Origin: Eumeta japonica
Lineage: Eukaryota > Arthropoda > Insecta > Lepidoptera > Psychidae
DNA length: 64,000 nucleotides
Assembly: GCA_005406025.1 (NCBI GenBank)
Contig: BGZK01002018.1
Coordinates: 1 to 64,000 of the forward strand
Reading direction: 5' to 3'
This document shows positions 50,998 through 63,019 of this stretch, piece by piece; position 1 is the stretch's first letter; the number at the start of each line of letters is the position of its first letter. Made by a program: the position numbers and the translations under genes. The notes under the pieces are model-generated. The model ran no database searches, had not been told where the DNA came from, and was given only the letters and a program-made list of their open reading frames with translations.

Positions 50998-51126
50998 TTA
51001 AATTCTAAAGATAGATTAGGCCCAGGATATTCTAGTGTGGCAGTTTTTTCTTCGCATAACGATGCGAGTAGCGGCGCAGACGGCGAGCTGCCGGCGCGCA
51101 GTGTTAAATAATCCGTTTCGCAGTGG
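50998..51126 (-). CDS. CUB gene, exon 2: second half of CUB1
   Basis: The acceptor CTATGCAG and donor GTAAGT are both strong. The split codon AA|C joins exon 1 in frame and gives NHCETDYL, the conserved CUB segment with the third cysteine followed by an acidic residue and a strand. The fourth cysteine is in LASLCEE. The exon ends in NLSLEF, the usual late CUB strand. The preceding intron is about 9.2 kb, while the following one is only 113 bases. Confidence 0.93.
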
Positions 51127-51719
51127 CTGCATAGAGACCAGAAATAATGTTAAATTAAGCAGAATGTTAATTATGCATTATTTAGTACGAATAAGTTAAC
51201 ACGTAGTTGTCGCTACACAAAAAATGGTGCTAATAGTTTAAAGTATCTTGTGGTCTAAGTTAATGCTGATAGCATGACACTGCATGGGCACATAGATGTC
51301 AAAATAAACATACTATACGAAATACTTTTCTGCCTGCATGCACCACACGCCAGATACAAACAAAATAATTTTTTTTTTTTGAATATTTTAAAATATTTAC
51401 GAACCCTATACTCAGGTATCGTTGTGCGATATCGCTTTTCAAAGTGAAATTATTTAAAAGTTACACGAGTAATCGTAAAACGCTGCCTATTTTTTTTTAC
51501 ATACGCCAAGAAATGCTTCAATTAGAAAAAAAAATTTTAGTACAAATGGCGTCTCTAAACATTTATCTTCATATCCATAGTATGTTACAAAAAAAAAAGG
51601 TTACAACATTATCAGAAATGTATATTTTTAAATGCGAAAGTCCCTCAGGACCTTCATCGCTGTAAAAAGATGAACAAAGTCTAGCAGAGCAATCTCCGAC
51701 AGCTACTTAACAGCGAATA

Positions 51720-52020
51720 AATGTCGAACGGCGCGCTGTGTGAAAGAAATAAGCCACAGCAGCGCAGTACCGTTCCGGGACAGCTTTATTGCTCCTCGCC
51801 GAGTGCTCTTTGGCGTTTGCTCGGGCGCGTTCATTGCAAAAACTACAAACGCTAGCTTTGCCGCCGGCACTTCATGGAGGAATCGCGTTCGCGCGGCGAG
51901 TTCGTTCATTTTATTGAAGTCTCCGGTGGAGCGTCTCAATTCGGTCACGGAGTTCGGCGATTCCGGGATAGGGTTGAACACTGATCGGCACGTGAAAACG
52001 ACGACACATTAACGAAAACG
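51720..52020. other. GC-rich intronic island with opposed open frames
   Basis: About 90-codon frames are open on both strands across the same segment (plus 51740-52012, minus 51703-51981). No splice sites or family signature decide between them. It sits about 600 bases 5' of exon 2 in the gene's direction, so it could be regulatory. Confidence 0.35.
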
Positions 52021-53247
52021 AACAATATCCTTTCTCGGAGGAGTCTTTAGACGCAATAAAAAAAAGAGAATTTTAAATATATTATCGTTTGCCACGCAAT
52101 TCACGCTCGGTCGTCGAAGATATTGATATTAGAGCAATAATTAATAATTTCGGGATATCCAACGAGAATCGTTAAATTGGGAATGCAAATTAAGGTGACG
52201 CAGTGATAATCTATTTATATGAAGAGGAGTAGCGTCCCGCAGTTCGCGCACACCGCGGTATTGCATATTAAAACCCGCAGCGTATATGCGCATTTCTGGA
52301 GATCGTATGGAACAAAATTGTTTTTTTAGTTTAAATACTAAACTACGATTAATATTAAAGGACTCAACTGGCGTTGTGAAGTTCTTGTATAGTTTAATCC
52401 GTGTACAAAATTTGGAGGCTTAAATCGGTCCCATTTTCATGTAAAATATAAAATCTCTGTTTTGAGAGAAAATATCTATGACATTTTTTGTCTATTATAA
52501 AAGTTAATAAGTCGCGCAACTCTGACTAACAGTTTAAAGTTAATAACATGAAGAATGGGGTCACCAAAGATCGCTTTAATATGTTTCGTATTTTTTGAAA
52601 AAAGTCGTTATCCCTAACACTAAAATTTTCAATTCGTCACCTTAATATGGACTCAGCGGTTTTAAAGTATTGCGTTTGAAAATTTTGCTACGAATTTTCA
52701 TAGCAAAATTTTCATTATAAATATTTTAATAAGACCTCCGTGGTATGACAAGTAAGCGCCCCGCCTCTTCGAATAAGAGCTTTTAATTTTGACTGCCGGT
52801 CGCCCGCGTTCATGAATTTATTTTTCTAACTTGTCATTCGGATCAGTATTTCCACGCCTGAGAAAATATTTCTAATGCGAGGCAGCCACGGCAAGTGTTA
52901 CGTGTTCCTAAAAGAAATTAGGTCAGTAACCGAGACTGCTGACAGAAGTGAAAACTTAAGACATTTCAATAACATTTTTTTTTGCATTTTCTAATTAATT
53001 ATAGTCCCATAAATTTTAATTACGTAGATCGTAAACTAAAATCATTAACAATAGTCTTTTTTACATCTGTCGACAATCTGAGTAATGTAGTAATGTGACA
53101 ATTTCACATACTCGTAGTAAAATTATATTCAATTATATAGGTAGATACGTGCAACCCTCAACAAGTACTAGGGACTCATAGTAATAAGCTGTTTATGTAT
53201 CTTACACTCAGGTATATACAATGTATTTGTATACTGGCGAATACAAC

Positions 53248-53700
53248 GCGTATACTAGTTATTACCCGTGCTTTCGCTCGCGTGAACATATAATTAATTC
53301 GTAATTTTCTATATTGAGTAATCTCGTCGTCATCGATACCAATTCGTTTCTTTTTTGAAATAAGTTCCGCTTTCACAATTGCTTTCGTCCCCGTTTTGTT
53401 CTCTGCTCCAATTCTACGTCCCTCTCTTTACCAACCGTGCTATCGCTCTCGATTCCGATATCGACAGCGATAACCGGAGTTAAATTGTGCCGGAATTAAA
53501 GTGCCAAATTTAATCGAAATCTATACAGCGGTTTAGCCATGAAAACGTAACAGACAGCAGAAACATATGACATTTAAAATGGTAGTATGGATGTGAATAC
53601 AGGTCACCGCGCGCGCGCGCAACTATAATATTCCGGTGATGCGAACTCGTAAGATTTTATCCATACAAAAATAGCCCAACGCGCCCAAAACAAGTTTCAC
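53248..53700 (-). mobile_element. Helitron-like end on minus strand
   Basis: ATACTAGTTATTACCCGTGC followed by TTTCGCTCGCGTGAACATA is a reverse-complement CTAGT terminus with hairpin. The adjacent region has TCTCGATTCCGATATCGAC repeats and a short (CG)n run at 53608-53622. GCGAACTCGTAAGATTTTA at 53641 also resembles sequence at 40815-40835. Confidence 0.45.
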
Positions 53701-54023
53701 TTCAAAATAATCAATCCAAATTCAAATATTTTTCAAAGTCAACCGCTTAATTATCGTTATCATACGGAAATTCCTAATACTGACCGTAATATTATATACA
53801 TTGTTCCTATACTATCTGTTACATCTTACGATCTGCTTTCAGTGTTTGCGTTGTTTGTTTTAGCCCAACTCGTCGATAAGTATAAAAAAAAAATACAGTT
53901 TCCGAGCAATTCGCATGGAATATCCAATCAGCGATACGCGCGAACGCTCCTCTTCTATTTTATGTCGATCCGAGCTGCTGATTGCTTTCAACCGCAAACA
54001 AAAAAAAAATCCACAACGAAACA

Positions 54024-54463
54024 ACGTGTCGATTTATTACGATAGAATTGTCAAATGCGAAAAAAAGAAGGCACTTGAATTCTTCATTATACGTTACGTA
54101 TTACAATTGAAATTATTACGCATACAAAATAAAGGTCAGAAAATATATATAATGAGAAACAATTTTGAAAGTTTGATTAAAAACCTTTATGTATATTTTT
54201 GACAATTTTAATTATTTTAATTCATAAAATAGTTCATTAGCAACATATTATATTTGCGATTTTTCGCTAACGATGTTGGAAAATTGACAGAGAAAGAAAA
54301 GAAAAGACAAAGAAAAACGAAAAGTGTGTATTCAATGATACTGTGACACAAAAACGCATTAGGGAACTACCAAAATACTTTTACTGAAAACACATAAAAT
54401 TCAATGCTGATCGCATTTGCTTGTTAACGCCCTGATCCCCAAAAGAAGACACTCTCAACCTTC
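54024..54463. repeat. Diverged direct duplication, copy 1 (about 435 bp)
   Basis: Shared landmarks with 55801-56232, in order: GAATTGTCAAATGCGA; TAAATTATTACGCATA-type; AATAGTTCATT-type; GACACTCT near the end. Similarity runs over the whole length with many substitutions and small indels. No coding sense was found. Confidence 0.8.
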
Positions 54464-55800
54464 AATTTCCTCGCGATAGCTACTCACGAAGGACTTGTCT
54501 GGAACATTCTTAAGTGTAAACAAGGTCATAATATTATTATGCTTAGTAATAACAAAGGGTTGTAAACCTATCACATTCGACGTAAACGAACAAAATATTG
54601 AGTATTTTGTAAAATATTTTAACCGGTCAAAATTCACAGATAATATAAATAATCACACCCAAGCATTTAAAAAAGCTGAATTATTTTTTTTTATTTATCT
54701 GACAGAGCCTTATTCTGTTATTTTATTACTTTGTTTTTGAGCGCAATTCACTCGGGGAACATTCATTAAGTCAAAACATTGATATGTCAAAGCACAAGTA
54801 CAAAAGCAACATTGAATTCAATTTCATTTTTATTAGTAACGAAATTATTATGTACATTGACATCCCTAATTTGTATATTGGCTAAGTTTGTTTGGAGTAT
54901 GGTGTGCTGTATAGCGAGTACAATGTTTTCATGTTGTAAATTAATATTTCAGAACTGAGTATGATCGTACGATGAACTACAACTTTTCTATTATATTAAA
55001 TTTCAGCGTTATATATGTTTAACTAATTTTAAGAAAGTTGATTATAATCAGCCAATAACTACTCATTCCTAAACATACACAATAAAAAATAATCTCCCTC
55101 CCCATTCCGTCGCTAAATTCAGATGAAATAGGCGGATATTGAATAATACATTTTCGATACTGCCAAATAGGTGTGGAGCAAACTCGAGCAAATATATATT
55201 ATGGTGCCGTAACTGACCGACCGTCGCGGTATCAAAAAGAGAACATACAAACATTTCCGGGAAAAAGTATAAAAAAAAAATGCTTCGGGGAAACACTGTA
55301 CCTACATCAAAATCCATTCGTTGTGACATCCGCAAACCTTTGCATGTTTGGTAAATAAACTTTTATAACGCGGCCGTGACACGCCGCGGAGGCACGCGAC
55401 TGGAACTGTGATAGGGCTTCGCCGTGCGCGGGGACAGTGAGACAAAAAAAAAACGAAAACTTTGACCTCTCATTCGAGATTAACCATTCTATGCAAGTTA
55501 ATTGATGGTATAAATTTTACGATACTTACGATATTATTATGGTTCAATCGACGCTCATATCAGTAATGTCTGCTCCAGGCTTTAAAACCAGAATATGTTG
55601 AAAAAAATATCTAGAAGGGAGCTAACTGAACCTGTATTGTGTTTGTTATCTATACAGATTGTATTCTGTGTTCGTAAAAAATAATTTTATGCTAATTCAC
55701 ATGATTATAGTATATGTATAATAATGCCACTTTACAAGGTTTAAATATTTATTTCATTTGAATGCTTTTACACGGTAAGTATTCCAAATAAATATTGAAT

Positions 55801-56232
55801 AACGTGTCAATTAATTACGAAAGAATTGTCAAATGCGAGAATAAGAAGAAAGCACTTAAATTCTTTATAACACGTTATGTATTATAATTTAAATTATTAC
55901 GCATATAAAATGAAAATCAAAACAAATATAATAAGAGCAATTTTGGAAGTTTAATTACAGACTTTTATGTACATTTTTGACATTTTTAATTAATTAATTA
56001 GTTCATTTGTAATACATTATTTTTACGATTTTCTACCACAGTGTTTGACAATTGAGAAAGAAAATTAAAGACTTAAAAGAATGGAATGTATATATTCAGC
56101 TGTACTATCACACGAAAGTACACTAAGGAACAACTATATACAACAGAATACTAAATTAAAAACACATAAAATTTACTACCGATCACATTCGGCTAGTTAA
56201 TGCGCTGATTGCTAAAAGGAGACACTCTTGAA
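55801..56232. repeat. Diverged direct duplication, copy 2
   Basis: Second copy of 54024-54463, about 1.78 kb downstream in the same orientation. Landmarks: ACGTGTCAATTAATTACG; AAAGAATTGTCAAATGCGAG; ATCACATTCGGCTAGTTAAT; GGAGACACTCTTGAATTT. Confidence 0.8.
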
Positions 56233-56828
56233 TTTATGTGTTTTTACAAAATTTAATTGAATATTTATCTATATTAATAATTTCGTCAAGGGTACGGTAG
56301 ACTGATCGAAACCTTACCTGAATAATAAAACAAAAAAATAAATAAAGATTTCGAGTCGGCAACATATATCCGCAAAATTCGGATTGTCGAGTATTTTGTT
56401 AAATTCTAATGATGCTGACAGACAAACCACAGTCGCCATATTGGCCACTCTAGCGAAACGTCACTGACACCGAAGGACATCTCGAGTAGATTCATAAACG
56501 TGGGATAATAAGCGCACATACGCCTCGCTACTCAGCACGTCGCGCTATTCATTTTAAAACAAAACTGTGACTCATGTGACTGTGTAAAACTAAACGTCTT
56601 GCCGTAAACATCAAGCGAATAAAAAAATTATGTCAGTCGTTTCGCAAAGGTACTGTTTTTTTTTAGGATATACTCTGTGTTTCTTCTTAAAACCTGCGAT
56701 TGGCCGATTGCCCTAACATAACCCTAAAAGAAAAAATACTGGCCATAACCTTAAAAGTTGAAGTTCTTTTCGTAATATAATTATAATGTATAATTTTTAG
56801 TATTCATTTAGTTTGTATAATACACATC

Positions 56829-57205
56829 ATGTCGAAAATCGTAAGTATTTCATTAAAAGAATGTCTTTCATTGGTCTTTCATTATTATTTTGTTTAATGA
56901 TAAGTACCTACATCATTTTATTTACAGCCGAATCTCCTTGCAATTGGCAAACATTGTCACAATTGTGGAAAATGGATGCAGCGGAGGGCTCTTCGTAAAG
57001 ATGGTGAGTAACAGCAAAATTATTTTAGTAGGTATGTAGGTTGGTAGGTAGGTTGTGTATTTAAATTTTCTTCTTATGGTGTGGATTGTAAGACTTTCTG
57101 CATTCAAATAAAATAAATACTTATCTACTTCCAGTGGCATGCAATATTTGTAATGGCAAAATATTTGCAAGAAACTGCAAGCAAATTCAATTTTGCAGTC
57201 GATAA
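56829..57205 (+). CDS. Possible small Cys-rich (zinc-binding-like) protein, spliced, nested in CUB intron 1
   Basis: Plus-strand segments 56829-56840, 56928-57003 and 57135-57205 are bounded by donor GTAAGT, acceptor TTTACAG, donor GTGAGT and acceptor CTTCCAG. Joined, they encode about 52 residues starting MSKIPNLL and ending at TAA. Cysteine pairs HCHNCGKW and ACNICNGKIFARNC, plus a final Cys, resemble zinc-binding knuckles of the C2H2 or treble-clef type. No family is recognised. A second frame through the same exons, from an upstream ATG at 56630 (20-nt exon, donor GTACTG), is also open to 57230. Either frame, or neither (a non-coding RNA), may be real. Confidence 0.35.
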
Positions 57206-57559
57206 GTGGAATGCGACAACATTATACTCGGTAAGCGGTTCAATATTTTTTTTCCCTAAGCCCCGAAAAATAATGATAAGTGACCACACGCATACGATTA
57301 AAATACCTGCCTTGCCTGAAATTGAACCTGGGACCCCTGTGTCAAATAAAAGTTATTTGTTTTGTTCATTTATGTTAGTTTATTTTGAAAGTTGATTTAA
57401 AATTAAAATTATTTATGTAAAAACTTTGCAGTTTTAATTGACTATATTTATTAAACATAATGAACGATCCTATAAGAATCTATGCCTTTAATATTCCTTG
57501 AGAACCGATAACTACAAAAATATCTACCTACATTTTGTACCTACATGTGTATTATGAGT

Positions 57560-57596
57560 CGCATTTTACCCGAGCGAAGCCGGGTTTTCATCTAGT
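57560..57596 (+). mobile_element. Helitron-like 3' terminus
   Basis: ACCCG, AGCGAAGC, CGGGT forms a short perfect-arm hairpin, followed by TTTCATCTAGTA. Hairpin plus CTAG before a T is the textbook Helitron 3' end. The 5' boundary of the element is not identified. Confidence 0.55.
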
Positions 57597-58339
57597 ATTC
57601 AAAAAAAAATTGAACATTTTATTTAAAACCTATATGGTAAGTATTCTAAACAAATATAGAAAAAAATTAGGGTTGCATGAAGACGATGACGACGACGAGG
57701 GTGATTTTAAAGTTGACACAGCTACAATTAAAAATGACCCAAAAATAATTTAAATGAAAAATCAAGTCAAACACAAATAATTAAAAATATTCAAAGGAAA
57801 AGATTGACACGAAATAATGTTAATTGATGTATCAGAAAAAAAAATCGAAAATTTTCAATGTTTCGCAAAAAATTTGCATATTGCATATGAAATAAAATTT
57901 TAAATTCATCCCATTTTTTAAACAATAATGAAATAAAAGCGCATAATTGGAAAATTATTGGTAACCTTTCCATTACATATTGATGCTTTTAATTATTACT
58001 ATAACAACATATATGTCTGAATATGTGAACCTATTGTCAAATAATGCATAAGCTATCAAAATCTTTTAAGTCCACTTGTACATCGAAAAAAAGTTTAGTA
58101 TGCGGCACAGTAAGCATTAAATATTACCAATACAAAATATATTAATAATACAAAATATTACCCGATCGATATTTATTGATTATTATTTTTATGATTTACG
58201 ATCAATGTATCAAAGCTTATACAATTTGTAAATTGTGTCGGACTGTACTCAAAGTAAACGAAACGATTGTTCGTTTACAGCGCGGTCCGAGTGGACTTTA
58301 CGCAGACCGGTTCCTCTACAAAAATATAACAATGCATAC

Positions 58340-58440
58340 ATTTTTAGGGTTCCGAAGTTTGAATAAAAAAAACGGAATCCTTATACGGTCACTCGTGCGT
58401 TTGCTTGTACGTCTTTCGACATAGCTAAATTACTCCGAAT
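58340..58440. repeat. Dispersed repeat of the GGTTCCG type, copy 2
   Basis: TTAGGGTTCCGAAGTTTGAA, a poly-A run, then ACGGAATCCTTATACGGTCA and degenerate GTNCGTC motifs. This parallels 34975-35160. Confidence 0.45.
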
Positions 58441-59271
58441 GTACAGGATCAAATAAGTCGAAAATTTGGTGGTACCCACGCGTATGAATTTCTGTGAACT
58501 AAACATGGATGTGTAACTGAAATAAAATAATTATGAACATGGGGGTTACTTTTAGGGCAATATTAAACACTACAAAAATTTTGCAAACTGTAACGAGTGA
58601 CAAATCAAATGAAAGATGTTGTTGTGGGAGTTTTGAACATTGAATGTATATACATTGTTTTGAAAATTTAAAATAAAAAAAAAAACAGAAAATAAATTTT
58701 TACTTTTAGATTACAGGGAAATATAAAGAAGTCTATGGTCTGAAAATAACATTGTAAATCTATTACTATTTTGCATACAAACTATGCTGTTGTTTTAGTT
58801 ACCAAGAACAGGTCAGATTAAAATAAATTTGCTGTTCACCTTACGGAATCTTCTCCAACTACAACTCGCACTAGTTCGATTTTTTTTAGAACGAAGTCAA
58901 TTATTAAGAAAACTTCTTGGCTAAATCTCTTCGACCTCCATTGTAAAATGTCAATATACTGAGCAATTTGAACTTTAATCTAATTAAATTTCAAAAAATT
59001 AAATGCCAACACCTTATAAGCAGTATTTCGAAAATATGGATATTCTTTACAGATCCCTTTTATCGCCAGGTCATCAACTAGGAACCTTTTCAATAATCTA
59101 TAGCAGCAGTAAAATAAATAATTAACAGTAGGGATATAGATGTGCATGGTTTTTATCAATTCTCTGTTGATAAAACTTCTGAAAAAAAAACATTCAGATA
59201 TACATCCCTACAACCTTTCTCTTTCAATTTGAGAGCTTGGACATTAATTTCACCATTTTGGCCCAATGCAG

Positions 59272-59358
59272 GTCGACGACTGCCGACCACCGACGTCATC
59301 CAAGTGGTGCTGATGTCCGGAACTGATGATTTGACGTATTTTCTGAGATGCGGAGCGA
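59272..59358 (+). CDS. Candidate isolated plus-strand exon
   Basis: An 87-base, locally GC-rich segment lies between a good acceptor (CCCAATGCAG) and a strong donor (GTGAGT). One frame reads RRLPTTDVIQVVLMSGTDDL then TYFLRCGA. The family is not recognised. It could be a further exon of the small plus-strand gene at 56.6-57.2 kb, a piece of a repeat, or a chance splice-site pair. Confidence 0.25.
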
Positions 59359-60293
59359 GTGAGTGGTTTCAGTTAAAAATCAATTGATTAATTTGCCCGT
59401 AATCGAGTTTCAAACCTGGTACTTTCTGTTCCGAAGGCAAAACCTTTACCGTTTTACTGCCATCACTCTATCTGTACATTACTATTTGTGCCTGCGGCTC
59501 CGCTCGCGTGGATTCCAGTTGAGTTGTTTTTTTATAAATAAATAGCGCGAGGTTCGTACGCCAACCTCGCCACCCTCCGCGGTCGCCCGCCGCCTAGCGC
59601 TGGGTGTCGTCTTGAAGATTAAAATGTTTATCGTGAGTCATCCTTAGAAAATAGGCATACGCTATTGCAGGTTTTTTCCGATCTTTTTAAGATTTATAAT
59701 TATGTAGTGTATTAATTTGATTATCCCATGTGGTTTTCTCAGCGTAAGCCATTGAAGCGCCCAGAAGCATCTTTTTTTCGACTTGATCCAATACTATACT
59801 GTCAGTGCTTATTTCGCACCTTTATGTAACAAAATATATACTATAGCTGGTCAAATAACTTAGCTATGACTTAGAAAGGAAAACATGTAAATGGGATAAG
59901 TGGTTGTCGCGTGAAAAGGACTCAAACGGACGGACAATATGTATAGATTGTCAATATATATTGACTTTCACAATATGAATAGACGCTAACTCCACATGAA
60001 AGTTTAGAAATTACCAATTATTTCTATTTCATAGCGGATTTTTCAAGAGTGTTGAGTGCCTTGGACTGAAAAAATATACACTGAAAAACATTACTTATAA
60101 TTATCAAATATGTTTTATTTGTTTAGTAATTCCAATAACGTTGTTTTTTTGGCTGAATACAATCGTACCCACGTTTTGAACACACAATTTGAGTTTTATA
60201 ATACGTATAGAATACCAAACTGAAGACATAAATATTTGCAGTACATTTTTTTTATGAAAATCCACCGAATTTGAAATGGCACTGTATACTCAC

Positions 60294-60468
60294 TTTCTAG
60301 GCAAAAGTATAGAACTGAAGACTATCTTGACCCTGGTGTGTACAGAGTTGGTCGCCAAAAGATATCTGCAGCGGCGATGAGGCGGATACAGCCCCGGATG
60401 ACCGGGACTGGCCAGCACGCACGCGCCGGGACCGCGGCACGACACGTCTTGATACAACCAATCGCAAT
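60294..60468 (-). CDS. CUB gene, first visible exon: N-terminal half of CUB1
   Basis: The acceptor is ...TACACAG and the donor is GTGAGT. It enters with one base of a split codon and leaves with two. It encodes a CUB start: cysteines in DCDW, QDVSC and GACVL, then SPGHPGLYPPHRRC and a hydrophobic strand ending FSSILLP. The paired cysteines are GAC and RRC, about 20 residues apart, as in canonical CUB domains. The phase-1 entry shows that at least one more coding exon lies upstream (above 60468), but I could not identify it before the window edge. Confidence 0.9.
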
Positions 60469-63019
60469 CTGTGTACAAAACATTGTTCGATGAAAACTAA
60501 TAAATCAGTTATTTCCAGTATACTATTAATATTTTTTCTACATTAGTATATGTCATAAAAATTATAACTCATATAATAGTGTAGTTCTACTAACATTCCC
60601 GTAGTACCTAGGATACTTTTTATTCGAAGGACAAACAAAGGACAGTGCGTTACCAGCCTCTTTATTGGGAATGTGCTATCTAATAGAGGAGGGTTCAGGC
60701 TGATGGAGGAGACAGTGGAAGCGAGCCACAGAAACTTTGACTCACTCAACGAAATGCAACAACAGAAGCTGCTACTTTGTGTCCATATTTTGTGCGAGTG
60801 CGGTATTTCACCGGTCTAACCCGTCCACTTTTATGTTACAACCAAATTGGTCACAGTATGCCTCTACCGGTCAGTCAATATAAGTATGTTTCAAAGATTT
60901 CGGGATCTAAGCTATCCTATCAAAAAAAATCTTCGAGACTTTTTCGTCAGGAAACCTCCAGGTGTAACTGTTATGCCTGTTATACGACTAAGATATTTTT
61001 TAGTATTTACAAACATTTTGCTTAATAGCTTTTCTGTTATTAAATTAAGTGCATTCTTGTACGCTATTCTAAAGCTTTGACTAATCAAGAATTATCTCAT
61101 AGTTTATTAACTGCTTTTCCTTATTTCACTTTATTATATAACTAGCTTACTATCTTTCACCTTCAGCTCCGCGTGGACATACACTGAATCCCTATATCTG
61201 TTATGTCGACTCATGACGCTACGTCCACCATGATCTTCGTCTCGCTTCTGCTCTCGCCTTACTCTTCAAACGTTTTATAATTAGAGTATGACGATGATTT
61301 AAAACCATTCCGCAATGACATCCTACAAATGATTTCAAATATTCAGTTATAATTATCAGTTTAAAAGAGTTTTACATATAATTCAGCTTTTAGATGCTCT
61401 ATAACACCTATGCGTACCTGTAAAAACCTCGTTTGATTTCTTTTTGCAGTTTTTGTGTGATTTTGTGGGAACAAACATACAGACAAATAAACAGAGATTC
61501 TAAAAAATATTGTTTTCGCTCTTATTGTACTTATAAATATCTTCTAGATTAGTTTTTTTTCATGAAAGTATTCTAAATACAGACATCGGTCGGTTACAGT
61601 TTTATTAAACACATATGAAGAAAGGAACAAATAAGATTTTAAATAGCGTTTTGGACTCGTCTCTGCGTCCAGATCCTCAGCAAGCCGTGAAAACTATAAA
61701 AAATCGTACCACTTATCTACAAAAATTTAAAGAAAAATCACAAAACCAGAGAAAAAGTACGCCTTCAAAACTAAATGCCCATCGAATAAAATGAAACCAT
61801 TTATTCAGATGGACAGTATTGAAAATAGGCTAATCTTTTTTTATTGTTACGCTGAAATGACTGAAAAGCTTGTTTGACGCTAGTAAGCCGCGTCGAAACT
61901 GTCACATTTTTATTGCACTGCCTCGAAACGCGAAGCGTTCGAGGTAGTGCATTAAGCTCAACTTTCCAAAAATAAGTGCTGTCTTCAACTTCGATTGTTT
62001 CTTATATCAAACTTAGACTTTAATATGAGAACGCTGAGATGTAGAAAAACTATACTCTTAACACAATACAGAAAATAACATTTATTGAGTATTAAATAAA
62101 GAGAAAACTGATTGAATAAAAACTTCTATAGACGATCATTTGTCTATAGTTACTTATTAAACCTGTTTGTGGTCACGGTTACGTCTGAATTACTTAACAT
62201 ATCGAGATTTTTTTTATTCACTTTAGATTTACATTCCCTGGTTTCGTATTGAAAATGGCTATTTAATCTAATTTAGTTTAATTGATATTAATTCAAAAAG
62301 AAATCGATTCGTATTTTGTATATTGCACTCGCCATAACGCTAAGTGTTTGAGGTAGAGCATTTGTACATCTATGAACAAATAAAGTTTAGCTTTAGGCCG
62401 CGAATGGCTGCGCTGTTTCGGCTGATTTATAATTATAGCCTACTGCGCACGCGTCGTATTCTTTGCAAATAGACTCACACCCGTATTCACGCACGACACT
62501 TATAATATGCGTATTATTTTACATTTTTTCACATAAAAAATAAAACTTACAATACACGCATAGCATTAGTAAATGCAGTGTGCAAAATTCGTTGTTTTTT
62601 CTTTACAATTGACATTTAACTAAAGTAATTTTAGGAATATTTTGACGTGTTTAGGTCTTAACTTTAACAATTAGCCGTTAATTTTTGCAAGAGTTTGAAG
62701 CACACCGTTGACAGTATCGTTCATGAAAGCGGATGATAGTGCCTCCCTTATTAAGCCAACTTTGCCAATGAAACTATAACATATTTATGTAATCATTATT
62801 TCTTTAGCATTGAACGTATATCTCATTGTGGCCAACGTCGTTTCGCATAGATCCTGCCGTCAGCTGTCAGTAGTTACACGCTTAAGTCACTATGTAGAAT
62901 GTGTATTCTATTTTATTGTCAAAAAGCGATATAATGAAAATATCCATTATCGTATATAAGGCATAAAATAAAAATTTTACTTCGTTCTGCGCGCACCCAC
63001 AGCGACGAAGTTATGGTCG
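60469..63019 (-). other. Upstream of first visible exon
   Basis: AT-rich. Contains a diverged dispersed repeat (60590-60720) and a reverse Helitron-like fragment near 61140-61190 (AACTAGCTTACTATC, then CAGCTCCGCGTGGACATACA). The upstream coding exon required by the phase of exon 1 was not found here. Confidence 0.45.

Larger units (their letters stand above)
8036..60468 (-). other. Gene span: multi-CUB-domain extracellular protein, SOL-1-like candidate, partial
   Basis: Ten minus-strand exons, each flanked by AG acceptors and GT donors, join without a phase conflict: 60294-60468, 50998-51126, 50745-50884, 50034-50275, 41114-41388, 36907-37088, 33913-34098, 21624-21783, 9388-9512 and 8036-8196. 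The product shows four successive CUB-type modules: exons 1-3, 4-5, 6-8 (first part) and 8 (end)-10. Each has the C...C...C...C pattern, and motifs such as SPGHPGLYPP and CETDYL are typical CUB. CUB domains are extracellular beta-sandwich protein-binding modules. Four CUB domains without a visible protease or LDLR module fits SOL-1-like glutamate-receptor auxiliary proteins, but this identity rests on architecture only. A cubilin-like or other arthropod CUB protein is the alternative. Signal peptide, start codon and C-terminus (a transmembrane helix is expected if SOL-1-like) are not seen, so both ends are missing. Exons are very GC-rich and introns AT-rich. Confidence 0.85.

Noticed and set aside
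57280..57345. Possible inverted tRNA box B (GAACCTGGGACCCC)
   Set aside because: Single motif without a partner box or repeat body.
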